Virus record (IMG/VR): IMGVR_UViG_3300019755_000004
Location: 1-37,982 of that record
Length of the DNA: 37,982 bases
Direction: 5' to 3' (one strand)
From: a virus
The position numbers and the translations under genes are program-made. Below, piece by piece: positions 5,879 through 13,680 of this stretch; within the stretch, counting starts at the first letter, position 1, and each line of letters begins with the position of its first letter. A model generated the notes under the pieces. The model was given only the letters and a program-made list of their open reading frames with translations. It was not told the DNA's origin and made no database searches.

Positions 5879-7680
5879 TACAAATTGAGGGTTACACAAT
5901 TGAGACAAGAGGCAAACAATCAGGGCAAATAAAAACTAAATGTCCTAAATGTCGTGAACTAGGAAAGAAACACCTAAACACAGATTTATCTGTAAACTTG
6001 GATAGTGGAGTTTTTAAGTGCCACAAATGTGGATGGGAGGGAAGATTTAAGGAAAACATTAACGATGTTATTCGAAATATTGAAAAGACTTATGACAAGC
6101 CTAAAACAGAGAATCTAACCGAGTTATCAGATGAACACCTAGCATACTTCAAAACTAGGGGGATAAGTTCAGGAACTTTAAGACGTTGTAAGGTTAAATC
6201 AGGGAAAGGTGATTGGTTTATTTTTCAATATCTTGAAGATGGCGAGGTAGTTAATCTTAAGGGTAGAGGAAGTAAAGAAAAGAAATTTTACCAGGCGGCC
6301 AACGCAAAACCGATAATGTATAAGCTGGACGACATCAAGGATCAAAAAGAAATAATTATATGTGAGGGTGAATTTGATGCACTTAGTTTTGAGGAAATAG
6401 GCAAACTTAATGCTACATCGGTTAATCAGGGGGCCCCAAACGCAAACGATAAGAACGTAGATAAAAAGCTAGAATGTATTACAAATTGTTTTGATATATT
6501 CGAAGAGGCTACTACGATTATACTTGCGGTAGATATGGACGAGAACGGACAAAGACTATCGAGGGAGCTTGTAAAGAGATTCGGTGCAGAAAAGTGTAAA
6601 ACAGTTGATTTCAAAGACTGCAAGGATGCAAACGAAGTTTTGGTAAAGCACGGTAAGCAAGCCTTAAGAGAGTGCTTAAATGAGGCTAAGGACGTACCAG
6701 TAGAGGGTGTGTGTTTTGCAAATGATTACCTAGATCAAGTATTAGACCTGTATCGTAACGGTCAAACTAAGGGTACTACGACTTATTTTGAGAATATAGA
6801 TAAACACTGGACATGGAGAACGTCAGAAGTAAACATATGGACGGGTTATAACAATGAGGGTAAGTCTATGATGCTTAAACAGTTAATGTTAATAAAGTCT
6901 AAGTTTGAGGGATGGAAACACGCTATATTTTGTCCTGAGGAAACACCAATGAAAGAATTTATTACTGACTTGATAGAATCGTACACAGGATTATCAGCTG
7001 ACAAGGATAAAGAAAACTACATGAATGAAATGCAGTTACTTGATGGGTTGAAATTCGTACATGAGCATTTTATTATCATTGATCCTGAAGAACACACGCT
7101 AAGTGAGATACTGAAAAAAGCTAGCTACCTGATTAGAAAGTTCAGATGTAAAACTTTAATGCTGGACCCTTACAATCAGATTGAGCATAGAATGAAAGCA
7201 GGGGAGAGGGAAGATTTATACATTTCTAGGTTTATGGCAAAACTAAAAAAGTTCGCTAATGATCAGGATATATCGCTTAACCTAGTCGCTCACCAAGTTA
7301 CACCCGATGTGACCGTAGATAGGGAAACCAAAGAGAAGAAAGACTATGCTGAGCCAAATTTATACAAAATCAAAGGCGGTGGTACATTTGCAGATAAAGC
7401 GGATAATATCATTTCAATTTGGCGACCTCACAGAAATACTAACATACATGATACGTCGGTTAAGTTTATCGCTCAGAAGATAAAGAAACAGAAATTAACA
7501 GGACTACCAGGAGAAACAGAACTGTCATTTAACAGAAGTACTAACCGTTACTACATGGGTAGTTTGTCACCATTCGATATTGACGAGGATAAACAAAGCG
7601 AATTAGATAACAACGGATTTGAACAAGTTCAGCCTTATGACTTTTCGGCAGGATTCGATGAAGAGATTGCACCATTTTAA
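5875..7680 (+). CDS. Primase-helicase (zinc finger, TOPRIM, DnaB-type helicase)
   Basis: A 601-residue protein resembling T7 gp4. A zinc-binding domain has C23, C26, C49 and C52 (CPKC...CHKC). The TOPRIM domain shows ICEGEFDAL with E165 and AVDMDENG with D220/D222. The helicase domain has a Walker A GYNNEGKS (324-331) and a Walker B ending at D431 (LMLDPYNQ). It would unwind DNA at the fork and make primers; no DNA polymerase is encoded, so the phage must use the host enzyme. The C-terminus is acidic and ends EEIAPF, an SSB-like tip that may bind replication partners. Confidence 0.93.
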   Translation: MIQIEGYTIETRGKQSGQIKTKCPKCRELGKKHLNTDLSVNLDSGVFKCHKCGWEGRFKENINDVIRNIEKTYDKPKTENLTELSDEHLAYFKTRGISSGTLRRCKVKSGKGDWFIFQYLEDGEVVNLKGRGSKEKKFYQAANAKPIMYKLDDIKDQKEIIICEGEFDALSFEEIGKLNATSVNQGAPNANDKNVDKKLECITNCFDIFEEATTIILAVDMDENGQRLSRELVKRFGAEKCKTVDFKDCKDANEVLVKHGKQALRECLNEAKDVPVEGVCFANDYLDQVLDLYRNGQTKGTTTYFENIDKHWTWRTSEVNIWTGYNNEGKSMMLKQLMLIKSKFEGWKHAIFCPEETPMKEFITDLIESYTGLSADKDKENYMNEMQLLDGLKFVHEHFIIIDPEEHTLSEILKKASYLIRKFRCKTLMLDPYNQIEHRMKAGEREDLYISRFMAKLKKFANDQDISLNLVAHQVTPDVTVDRETKEKKDYAEPNLYKIKGGGTFADKADNIISIWRPHRNTNIHDTSVKFIAQKIKKQKLTGLPGETELSFNRSTNRYYMGSLSPFDIDEDKQSELDNNGFEQVQPYDFSAGFDEEIAPF

Positions 7681-7749
7681 AACACTGAAAAAACAAATTC
7701 GTACAATTGAGTTTATTTTAAAAAATTATTGAAAAAACTATCTAAATAT

Positions 7750-7780
7750 TTTGCAATTGAATAATATTGTTGTATATTTA
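7750..7780 (+). promoter_or_regulatory. Rightward promoter with the 21-bp shared block (copy 2)
   Basis: -33 TTTG (7750-7753), 19-nt spacer, -7 TATATTTA (7773-7780). The block 7751-7771 is identical to the reverse complement of 2539-2559 and of 24360-24380. It lies upstream of the ATG at 7815. Confidence 0.68.
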
Positions 7781-7814
7781 AGTATTGAAAGAAACAAATA
7801 AAACAAAAGACAAA

Positions 7815-8171
7815 ATGGAAAACTTTAATATTGAAATAGACGTAAACGGAAATACTAAAAGTTTAAGAAACGGAAGTATTAAAACAACAAAATATTCTCC
7901 TGTATTTGCTGTAAAATCAATTGCTAAGATACTTGAAAGCAATTGTAATGATGTAGATTACAGTAAGGCAAAGACTACTAATTCACATTATTTTGAAGTA
8001 TTTGAAGGTGATATTGACATTCAAATAAGATTATCTAATCACACTAAAAAAGCTGATTTCGGAGTAGAAGAAAGCTATGTTTGCTGTAATAACGGAATGT
8101 TTGAAGCTGACGTATGTAGTAAAGAGGGTTTTGAAGTATTAAAAGAAAAACTAATTGAATATCTAGGATAA
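7815..8171 (+). CDS. Hypothetical protein, 118 residues
   Basis: The ATG at 7815 (MENFNIEIDVNGNTKSL) is preferred over a TTG 30 nt upstream, because the predicted transcription start is near 7785. The protein begins with beta-type repeats, ends in a helix (KEGFEVLKEKLIEYLG) and carries a Cys-Cys pair. No family is recognised. Its stop overlaps the start of the phospholipase-D-fold gene by 1 nt. The strong own promoter suggests expression separate from the replication genes before it. Confidence 0.58.
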   Translation: MENFNIEIDVNGNTKSLRNGSIKTTKYSPVFAVKSIAKILESNCNDVDYSKAKTTNSHYFEVFEGDIDIQIRLSNHTKKADFGVEESYVCCNNGMFEADVCSKEGFEVLKEKLIEYLG

Positions 8172-8914
8172 TGACAGACTTTAATTTTAATTTCGACTTT
8201 GATTTTTCTGGTAAGTTTAAAAGCCCAGATGTTGATACAAGATATTACAAGCCTAAAAAAATAAAAGGCATCAAAGAAAACCAGGTAAAATACGAACACG
8301 CTGAACAAATGGTCGATGAGGTTGGGTTGATAGGAAAGAACGAAAGAGTATTTTCAGTTATTGCAGGATCGTTTATTTTTGGTGATCTAATAGAAGCTTA
8401 CATTGTTAAGCATAATCTAGGTGTTAAGAGTATGACTATTTCAACTCTTTCTTTATCTGAAGATAATGTCGATAGTCTTGCAAATTTATTGAACGGTGGA
8501 TTTTTAGAAGAATTAAACATAGTTGTATCTGACTATTTTTACTCTCACGAAAAGCATAGACTAATCAAATACATGTATGAAAATCTTGATATTGATAATA
8601 AATTTCAGTTAGCCGTTGCAAGAGTTCATACTAAAATTTGTATATTTGAAACTGACAGCAATCTAAAATATGTATTTCATGGTTCTGCAAATCTTAGAAG
8701 TTCTGATAATATCGAGCAATTAATGCTAGAAGAATCAGAGCAATTATATGATTTCAATAAAGAATGGCACGATTCTATTTTAGATGAATATTTAACAATT
8801 AATAAAAGTTTAGGAGGTAAAAAATTATGGCAAATAGTGGAAACAGAGGATCAGGAGGAAGTTCGGGAGGAGCAAAAGGACGCACTCCGAAGAAAAAGTA
8901 AAAACACATTGTAG
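8171..8914 (+). CDS. Phospholipase-D-superfamily (HKD) protein, possible nuclease
   Basis: A 247-residue protein with one HKD-type motif: H153-x-K155 in HTKICIF, followed by D162 and GSANL (171-175), the classic HxK(x4-6)D(x6)GSxN arrangement of the phospholipase D superfamily. Small single-motif members act as dimers and include nucleases such as Nuc and the catalytic domain of BfiI. The fold before the motif alternates strands and helices as expected. Position just before the terminase genes suggests a DNA-processing role, which is inferred. The last 30 residues are charged and overlap a small frame in another phase, so the C-terminus may not be functional. Confidence 0.72.
   Translation: MTDFNFNFDFDFSGKFKSPDVDTRYYKPKKIKGIKENQVKYEHAEQMVDEVGLIGKNERVFSVIAGSFIFGDLIEAYIVKHNLGVKSMTISTLSLSEDNVDSLANLLNGGFLEELNIVVSDYFYSHEKHRLIKYMYENLDIDNKFQLAVARVHTKICIFETDSNLKYVFHGSANLRSSDNIEQLMLEESEQLYDFNKEWHDSILDEYLTINKSLGGKKLWQIVETEDQEEVREEQKDALRRKSKNTL
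8827..8901 (+). CDS. Possible 24-residue Gly/Ser/Lys-rich peptide gene nested in the HKD gene
   Basis: A frame of 25 codons in the +2 phase relative to the enclosing gene reads MANSGNRGSGGSSGGAKGRT and ends PKKK. It is preceded by AGGAGG with an 8-nt spacing, an unusually good Shine-Dalgarno for this genome. The composition (Gly/Ser, basic tail) looks like deliberate protein, while the host frame here is a charged low-complexity tail. No function is known. It may be a fortuitous frame. Confidence 0.35.
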   Translation: MANSGNRGSGGSSGGAKGRTPKKK

Positions 8915-8922
8915 TCTTAAAG

Positions 8923-8954
8923 AAGAGTTGATTTTAATTAATTAACTCTTTTTT
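8923..8954 (+). terminator. Intrinsic terminator after the HKD gene
   Basis: Stem AAGAGTT (8923-8929) pairs with AACTCTT (8944-8950), followed by a T-run to 8954. It separates replication genes from packaging genes and is followed at once by a promoter. Confidence 0.7.
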
Positions 8955-8955
8955 G

Positions 8956-8963
8956 TATATTTG
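8956..8963 (+). promoter_or_regulatory. Rightward promoter for the packaging/head operon
   Basis: -7 element TATATTTG directly behind the terminator and 30 nt upstream of the small-terminase ATG. No palindrome of the ATGTTGTACAACAT type is present here. Confidence 0.65.
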
Positions 8964-8993
8964 TATTATAATTAACCCTAAAAATTACAATAC

Positions 8994-9350
8994 ATGAGTG
9001 GTAGGCCAAAAGCTAATTTAGATTGGGAAAGTATAGATAACTTTCTTATTGCAGGTTGTTCAGGAGCAGAAATTGCAGGATACCTAGGGGTAAATAAACA
9101 TACCCTTTATGACAGATGTGAATCTGACAAAGGCATTCCCTTTTCAGAATATTCCCAACAAAAAAAGAGAAAAGGTGATACAATACTAAGAGCCAAGCAG
9201 TTTCAAGAGGCATGTGATGGCAACGATAGAATGATGATATGGCTAGGTAAAAATAGACTAGGACAGAAAGACAAGCAAGAAGTTGAGCAAACTATTGTTG
9301 ATAAAAAGGTCATTCAAGCACCTGAGACAATCGACTTAGACGAGGAGTAA
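8994..9350 (+). CDS. terS: Terminase small subunit
   Basis: A 118-residue protein directly upstream of the large terminase (1-nt gap). The N-terminus GRPKANLDWESIDNFLIAGC followed by SGAEIAGYLGVNKHTLYDRC is a helix-turn-helix of the type in phage small terminases, for recognising the packaging site. The rest (YSQQKKRKGDTILRAKQFQEA, MMIWLGKNRLGQKDK) matches the common pattern of these proteins, with a variable acidic C-terminus. Length and position fit the family well. Confidence 0.88.
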   Translation: MSGRPKANLDWESIDNFLIAGCSGAEIAGYLGVNKHTLYDRCESDKGIPFSEYSQQKKRKGDTILRAKQFQEACDGNDRMMIWLGKNRLGQKDKQEVEQTIVDKKVIQAPETIDLDEE

Positions 9351-9351
9351 G

Positions 9352-10758
9352 ATGCTAGTATACCCCGACTTTTGGACGAATAAGAAAGACCTGTACACAA
9401 AGGTATTTGAGAGGACTTGGAACGCAAAGACTAGATTTGTTTTGAGTAAGGGCGGCTCGGGTTCAAGTAAATCGTATTCAGAGGCACAAAAGGAAATCAT
9501 CAAGTCATTTGATACCTACGGAGGTAACTTGCTTATTGTTCGACAGACTTACGACTCTTTAAGAGATTCGTGCTTTGCTTTGCTTAAAGGCATTATCTCG
9601 GATTGGCAACTTAACGAGTATTTTAATATCACTAAATCACCTATGAGTATTGAAAATAAGATGAGCGGTAAACGGTTTATCTTTCGTGGTTTGGATGATA
9701 TCGAGAAAGTTAAGTCTATCGCAGGTTGTCAGCGTTGTTGGATAGAAGAGGCAAGTGAAACTGAGTTTGCCACATTCAGAGAGTTGAACAGACGTATCAG
9801 AGGGTACAAGGACATTCAGATAACTTTGCTACTTAACCCAGTATCAGAGGAACACTGGATTAAAAAGCATTTCATTGACGGACAATATGCTGACAAGACG
9901 ACCGTAATACACTCGACGTACAAGGATAATAAGTTTGTTGGCAAGGAGTACGGGGAAGAACTGGAAAAGCTAAAAGACATTGACGAGAACGACTACAAAG
10001 TATATTGTCTTGGTGATTGGGGAGTTGCCTCAGAGGGATTAGTCTTTAAAGGCTGGAGAAGTATAGCCGAATTTCCTAGACATCTTAAACACTGGTACGG
10101 TACTGACTTTGGTTTTACAAATGACCCTACCGCAATTGTTCGTACCGCTATCGACAGAAAACGCAAAGAAATATATTTACATGAGGTTGCTTACGAGACA
10201 GGTATGGACAACAATGATATAGCAAAAGCAATCAAGACCGATACTATTACGATGTATCAATGTTTGTACGAACTTGATGATAAGCTAGTATACTCCGAAA
10301 ACCAACAAATACACGTCAACGATGATAGTATTATGGTTCAAGAATGTTGGGAAGATAACCAACTGTTGGTAAATATCTTAAAAAAACATAACTTTGCTAT
10401 CAAGGATATAAAAGATATTTGCGAGAGCGTTAATGACCTTAAGAAAGTGAAAGAACCTATTTACTGTGATAGTGCAGAGCCTAAGAGTATAGCAGAACTT
10501 AGGAAACTTAGGTTAAATGCTTATCCTTGTATTAAGGGCAAGGACTCAATAAGGTTGGGTATTAGTTGCTTTAAGCCTTACAAAGTATTTTATACTCGTA
10601 GTAGTAAGAATATAAATAAGGAGATTAACAGTTACTCGTGGGTATACGACAAGAAACAAGATAAATTCACCAATATGCCGGAAGATAAGAATAATCACAT
10701 AATTGACAGTGGAAGATATTCGGTATATACATATTTAAAAGTAAATGGTATCATTTAA
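9352..10758 (+). CDS. terL: Terminase large subunit
   Basis: A 468-residue packaging motor. The ATPase domain has a Walker A-like GGSGSSKS (34-41) and a Walker B with the catalytic acid pair in CWIEEASE (E132, E133), followed by TLLLNPVSEEHW, the usual coupling region. The RNase-H-like nuclease domain begins at WYGTDFGFTNDPTA (D252, D258), with a further acid in YCDSAEPKSIAELR. It cuts concatemers and pumps DNA through the portal. It overlaps the portal gene by 14 nt. Confidence 0.96.
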   Translation: MLVYPDFWTNKKDLYTKVFERTWNAKTRFVLSKGGSGSSKSYSEAQKEIIKSFDTYGGNLLIVRQTYDSLRDSCFALLKGIISDWQLNEYFNITKSPMSIENKMSGKRFIFRGLDDIEKVKSIAGCQRCWIEEASETEFATFRELNRRIRGYKDIQITLLLNPVSEEHWIKKHFIDGQYADKTTVIHSTYKDNKFVGKEYGEELEKLKDIDENDYKVYCLGDWGVASEGLVFKGWRSIAEFPRHLKHWYGTDFGFTNDPTAIVRTAIDRKRKEIYLHEVAYETGMDNNDIAKAIKTDTITMYQCLYELDDKLVYSENQQIHVNDDSIMVQECWEDNQLLVNILKKHNFAIKDIKDICESVNDLKKVKEPIYCDSAEPKSIAELRKLRLNAYPCIKGKDSIRLGISCFKPYKVFYTRSSKNINKEINSYSWVYDKKQDKFTNMPEDKNNHIIDSGRYSVYTYLKVNGII

Positions 10759-12022
10759 ATTTGGTTCACGGAAAGCGAGAGAGCGCAAAGATTACATCGA
10801 AACGCGCAAGAATAACAGAAATGCAAGGAATATATTTCTGAGTAGTTTAACTAAGTTGTTCGGCTTTCGTGAGATAGCTTGGAACGAAGTAAACAAGGAG
10901 GACCTGACTAAGATATATTCGGGTGGTTCAAAGGCTAATCCCTTGGTTTACTCACTTATTACAAAACGTGCTAGGTTAGCTGCTGAGGTAATGAGATATG
11001 CTAAGGTGGTTGATGCTAAGACACTCGAAGTTGACGAAAAGCACAAAGCTATATCTTACATAGATAATCCCAATGCTCTTGATAATACAAGGGATTTGTT
11101 CGTTAAGCGTATTTCGACGGATAAGGATATTTACGGAGAGGCATTTGTGTATAAACAAGCTAGAGGGCTCTCGTTTGACCAGGAGGTTAAACTATTCCCG
11201 ATGAATGCTGAATATACTGAAGTTATTGAGGGAGGTTTGACAAGTCCAATCAAAGGGTTTAAGTTCGGTTATCTTGATAATAAGTTAATCAAGCCTGAAG
11301 ACGTAATGTACATTCGCAACTATAATCCTAAGACTACGACAGGGTACACAGGATTATCACCCCTTACTGTTGCTACTCGTCTTATTGGTATGCTAGAAAG
11401 TGGAGATAAGAACGTTATGCAAGCCTATGAGAACGGTGGTGTTAAGAACTTAATATCAATGATGCCTAGTGAATATGGATACAATTCTGATGATATTGAT
11501 GATGCAGAGAACGACATTAACGAGGAAGAGAAGTACAGAGGCAAGTCTAAGATATTCAAGGTTGCCCTAAAGGTTGATAAGGTAGGGGATAACATGAAAG
11601 ACCTAGATTTAATTAACACGTCTAAGTATGCTAGTCAGGTCCTTTGTTTTATATATGATTATCCATTTGAAATGTTCTTAGGTGAGGCGAAGTATTCCAA
11701 CCAAAAGGAAGCAAAAGAACTGCTTTATACTCAGATTGGTATACCGATAGCTGAGGAGATATGCCAAGCATTAACGAGGTTCTTTAAGTTACAAGACGAG
11801 GGTAAGAAGTTCTATATTAATGAAGATGATATACCTGCTTTTCGTAAGGATACTAAGACTATCCTAGAATCGCACGAAAAAGCAAGAACGTCTATTAATG
11901 AACGTAGAACTGTTATAGGGTTAGAACCGTTGAAAGATAAGATTTACGACCAACCTGTTATGAACATGGGCGACGAGTTGGGTTATTCTGAGCCTGATCC
12001 TGATGCTTTTAGTGAAGAGTAA
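10745..12022 (+). CDS. Portal protein (HK97/SPP1-like, phage portal family)
   Basis: A 425-residue protein placed directly after the large terminase. Features include NPLVYSLITKRARLAAEVM near the N-terminus, PLTVATRLIGMLESGDKNVMQAYENGGVKNL in the centre, and the C-terminal helix region with LETHEK-like ESHEKARTSINERRTVIGLEPL, all typical of HK97-type portals. It forms the dodecameric DNA channel at the special vertex. The acidic C-terminal tail ends SEPDPDAFSEE. The stop is 2 nt from the flank of palindrome site C, where a new transcript starts. Confidence 0.92.
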   Translation: MVSFKFGSRKARERKDYIETRKNNRNARNIFLSSLTKLFGFREIAWNEVNKEDLTKIYSGGSKANPLVYSLITKRARLAAEVMRYAKVVDAKTLEVDEKHKAISYIDNPNALDNTRDLFVKRISTDKDIYGEAFVYKQARGLSFDQEVKLFPMNAEYTEVIEGGLTSPIKGFKFGYLDNKLIKPEDVMYIRNYNPKTTTGYTGLSPLTVATRLIGMLESGDKNVMQAYENGGVKNLISMMPSEYGYNSDDIDDAENDINEEEKYRGKSKIFKVALKVDKVGDNMKDLDLINTSKYASQVLCFIYDYPFEMFLGEAKYSNQKEAKELLYTQIGIPIAEEICQALTRFFKLQDEGKKFYINEDDIPAFRKDTKTILESHEKARTSINERRTVIGLEPLKDKIYDQPVMNMGDELGYSEPDPDAFSEE

Positions 12023-12024
12023 AC

Positions 12025-12079
12025 ATGTTGCACAACATACGCAAATAGCTTGATAATTGATTTTATTAGGCTATTTTTG
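12025..12079 (+). promoter_or_regulatory. Rightward promoter with upstream palindrome (site C)
   Basis: Palindrome ATGTTGCACAACAT (12025-12038), -33 TTG (12050-12052), 19-nt spacer, -7 TATTTTTG (12072-12079). The centre of the palindrome is 47.5 bp from the -7 end. The block AACATGTTGCACAACATAC matches site B read on the minus strand. Confidence 0.75.
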
Positions 12080-12106
12080 TATTAACGTTTAACTAAAAAA
12101 TGAGAT

Positions 12107-13165
12107 ATGAAAGATTTTAAAAAAGGTGATTCAGTTCAGATTAAAGACGGTAGTTATATGCTTAATAAGTCTACATTAGAAAATTATGGAACTGGTAGTA
12201 CAAAAGTAATAGGATGGAACAGAGAGGTGTGGGATGTAATTAAGACTGGCAAAGTATTAGTGTTTACGGATGATTCAGTAGAATTAGATACATTAATCAA
12301 GAATACTGTTAACGGTGAAGAATGGCTATGTAATGCTAAGATTAATTTAAAGCCTGCATCTGACAAAAAAGAGCCGATACCAAAAACGTGGCTCTTTACA
12401 TGTACTCCTATTTTATTCGATGTTCCTGATTCATTCGGCAACGTTATTTCAAAAGATTGTATAATTAACACAGATAAACTAAACAAGATGAAAAAGACAT
12501 TTACATTAAAAACGCTTGATTCAATTAAGCAAACAGAAAAAGGTTACGAGATTAGCGGTGAAGTTGAAGAGGAAATTACCGAAGTTGAAGAGATTAAAGA
12601 CAATTTAAAGAAAGACCCAATAAGCGGTAAGTATGTTAATGCAGAGGAACATAAGCAGGTCGAGTTAGTGAGGGGAGAGGTGTATGTGTGCGAGGATGGT
12701 GAAAAATTAGAAATATTTAGACACAATCCCTCTGAATGGCTTAATTCTACAAGAATTGATTATTATAGTTTACTCAAAATAAATAAATCAAAAATAAACA
12801 CAGATTTTATTCAAAACAGATTTATACAGGGCATAGATTACATTAAATCATTATGTCCTGCCACCGAAGAAGAGAAAGCAAAATTAATTAAAGCTGAAGA
12901 GCAACACGGCCTATATTGGGACGACGGAAAGAAAGACTTTTTGAAGTTGGAAGAAGTGTATTGTAAACTAGATGACTTAAGTGATTTGTTGAATATATAC
13001 AGCATTAGAGCTGATTTTGTTTGTGAGGGTTCAACATTAAGGATGAAATATTGTTATATTGGATTCAGTGAGGGGAATTTTGAAAGATATTACGAACCTA
13101 TGACTAATAGAAAACTAGTCAACAAAGAAACATTTATTAACATCTTAAAACACCGTAAGTTATGA
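12107..13165 (+). CDS. Hypothetical cassette protein, 352 residues
   Basis: It is inserted between portal and Mu F-like head genes behind its own promoter (site C). The N-terminus (MKDFKKGDSVQIKDGSYMLN) has the look of a small SH3-like barrel. A central acidic segment (EEEITEVEEIKDNLKK) is probably disordered. Near 270-300 the motif CPATEEEKAKLIKAEEQHGL with YWDDGKKDFLK resembles a short module seen in many Bacteroidota phage proteins (PATEEEK...G..W), recalled from memory. No enzymatic motif is visible. Its last 48 bases are duplicated 256 bp downstream. A structural role is unlikely given the separate promoter. Confidence 0.65.
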   Translation: MKDFKKGDSVQIKDGSYMLNKSTLENYGTGSTKVIGWNREVWDVIKTGKVLVFTDDSVELDTLIKNTVNGEEWLCNAKINLKPASDKKEPIPKTWLFTCTPILFDVPDSFGNVISKDCIINTDKLNKMKKTFTLKTLDSIKQTEKGYEISGEVEEEITEVEEIKDNLKKDPISGKYVNAEEHKQVELVRGEVYVCEDGEKLEIFRHNPSEWLNSTRIDYYSLLKINKSKINTDFIQNRFIQGIDYIKSLCPATEEEKAKLIKAEEQHGLYWDDGKKDFLKLEEVYCKLDDLSDLLNIYSIRADFVCEGSTLRMKYCYIGFSEGNFERYYEPMTNRKLVNKETFINILKHRKL

Positions 13166-13166
13166 A
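13119..13166 (+). repeat. 48-bp direct repeat, copy 1
   Basis: The last codons of the 352-residue gene plus the start of the next gene. It matches 13375-13422 with two mismatches and ends on the same TAAGTTATGAA start context. Confidence 0.85.
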
Positions 13167-13374
13167 CACACATTTAGAAAAAAGAGAAGCTTATAAGATT
13201 GTGGCAGAGTTACAACAGAAAGTAATTATGCACGAAAAACGAATTAGCAGAGAAAGAAAAAATAAAGACGAACATTCAGAAATTGTGATTGCTGATTGTA
13301 ATAGCAAAATCAAAGCCTACCAAAAATCAATAGAGTTGATAATTAAAGCGTTTAAACTTGAATTTGAACAATAA
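13162..13374 (+). CDS. Small coiled-coil protein, 70 residues
   Basis: A charged helical protein (YKIVAELQQKVIMHEKRISR...IADCNSKIKAYQKSIELIIKA) that is very likely a single coiled coil. It overlaps the stop of the upstream gene by 4 nt (ATGA-type coupling) and belongs to the site C cassette. No family is recognised. Confidence 0.55.
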   Translation: MNTHLEKREAYKIVAELQQKVIMHEKRISRERKNKDEHSEIVIADCNSKIKAYQKSIELIIKAFKLEFEQ

Positions 13375-13422
13375 TCAACAAAGAAACATTTTTAAACATC
13401 TTAAAACACCGTAAGTTATGAA
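13375..13422 (+). repeat. 48-bp direct repeat, copy 2
   Basis: It repeats 13119-13166 with two substitutions. Here the coding sense is lost (an in-frame stop appears), but the translation start context is preserved and now serves the gene at 13418. It marks a past duplication or insertion event. Confidence 0.85.
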
Positions 13423-13606
13423 AAGAATATTAAGAATTAGCTTGAAAATATTATCACTACTTATATTTTCATGTATAGTAAGTGGTATAGTTTATTATAG
13501 TTGTAAATGGTTAGATATAATAGGTTATTGGCAAGGATGGCTAAGCGGTATAATAACACTAATACTAGATATGATATTTGCATATAAAGTAGATATTTGG
13601 AAATAA
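13418..13606 (+). CDS. Small two-span membrane protein, 62 residues
   Basis: After a basic start (MKRILRISLKI) come two hydrophobic segments, about 8-28 (LKILSLLIFSCIVSGIVYYS) and 38-57 (YWQGWLSGIITLILDMIFAY). It is an inner-membrane protein of unknown role. It begins on a duplicated copy of the upstream gene junction and has lower coding complexity than its neighbours, which suggests a recently acquired moron gene. Confidence 0.55.
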   Translation: MKRILRISLKILSLLIFSCIVSGIVYYSCKWLDIIGYWQGWLSGIITLILDMIFAYKVDIWK

Positions 13607-13612
13607 CCAGTA

Positions 13613-13629
13613 GTTCGGAATTTCCGAAC
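13613..13629. promoter_or_regulatory. 17-bp perfect palindrome GTTCGGAA-T-TTCCGAAC
   Basis: An inverted repeat with 8-bp arms and a single central base, lying just after the membrane-protein stop and before the terminator/promoter of the Mu F-like gene. It looks like a dimer binding site; as RNA it could not form a hairpin with a normal loop without losing central pairs. Confidence 0.55.
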
Positions 13630-13639
13630 ACCTCAAAAG

Positions 13640-13667
13640 CCTCATTATTAATTTAGTGAGGTTTTTT
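13640..13667 (+). terminator. Intrinsic terminator before the Mu F-like gene
   Basis: Stem CCTCA (13640-13644) with TGAGG (13657-13661), followed by TTTTTT. It ends the site C cassette transcript just before the next promoter. Confidence 0.65.
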
Positions 13668-13668
13668 G

Positions 13669-13676
13669 TATCTTAG
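13669..13676 (+). promoter_or_regulatory. Promoter of the Mu F-like head gene (leaderless start)
   Basis: -7-like element TATCTTAG ends 4 nt before the ATG at 13681, so the transcript would begin at about the start codon. It follows a terminator by 1 base. Confidence 0.5.
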
Positions 13677-13680
13677 CACT

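Noticed and set aside
7681-7720. Weak inverted repeat AAAC..AATT / AATT..GTTT after the primase-helicase gene
   Set aside because: Short AT-only stem without a T-run; expected by chance in this composition.
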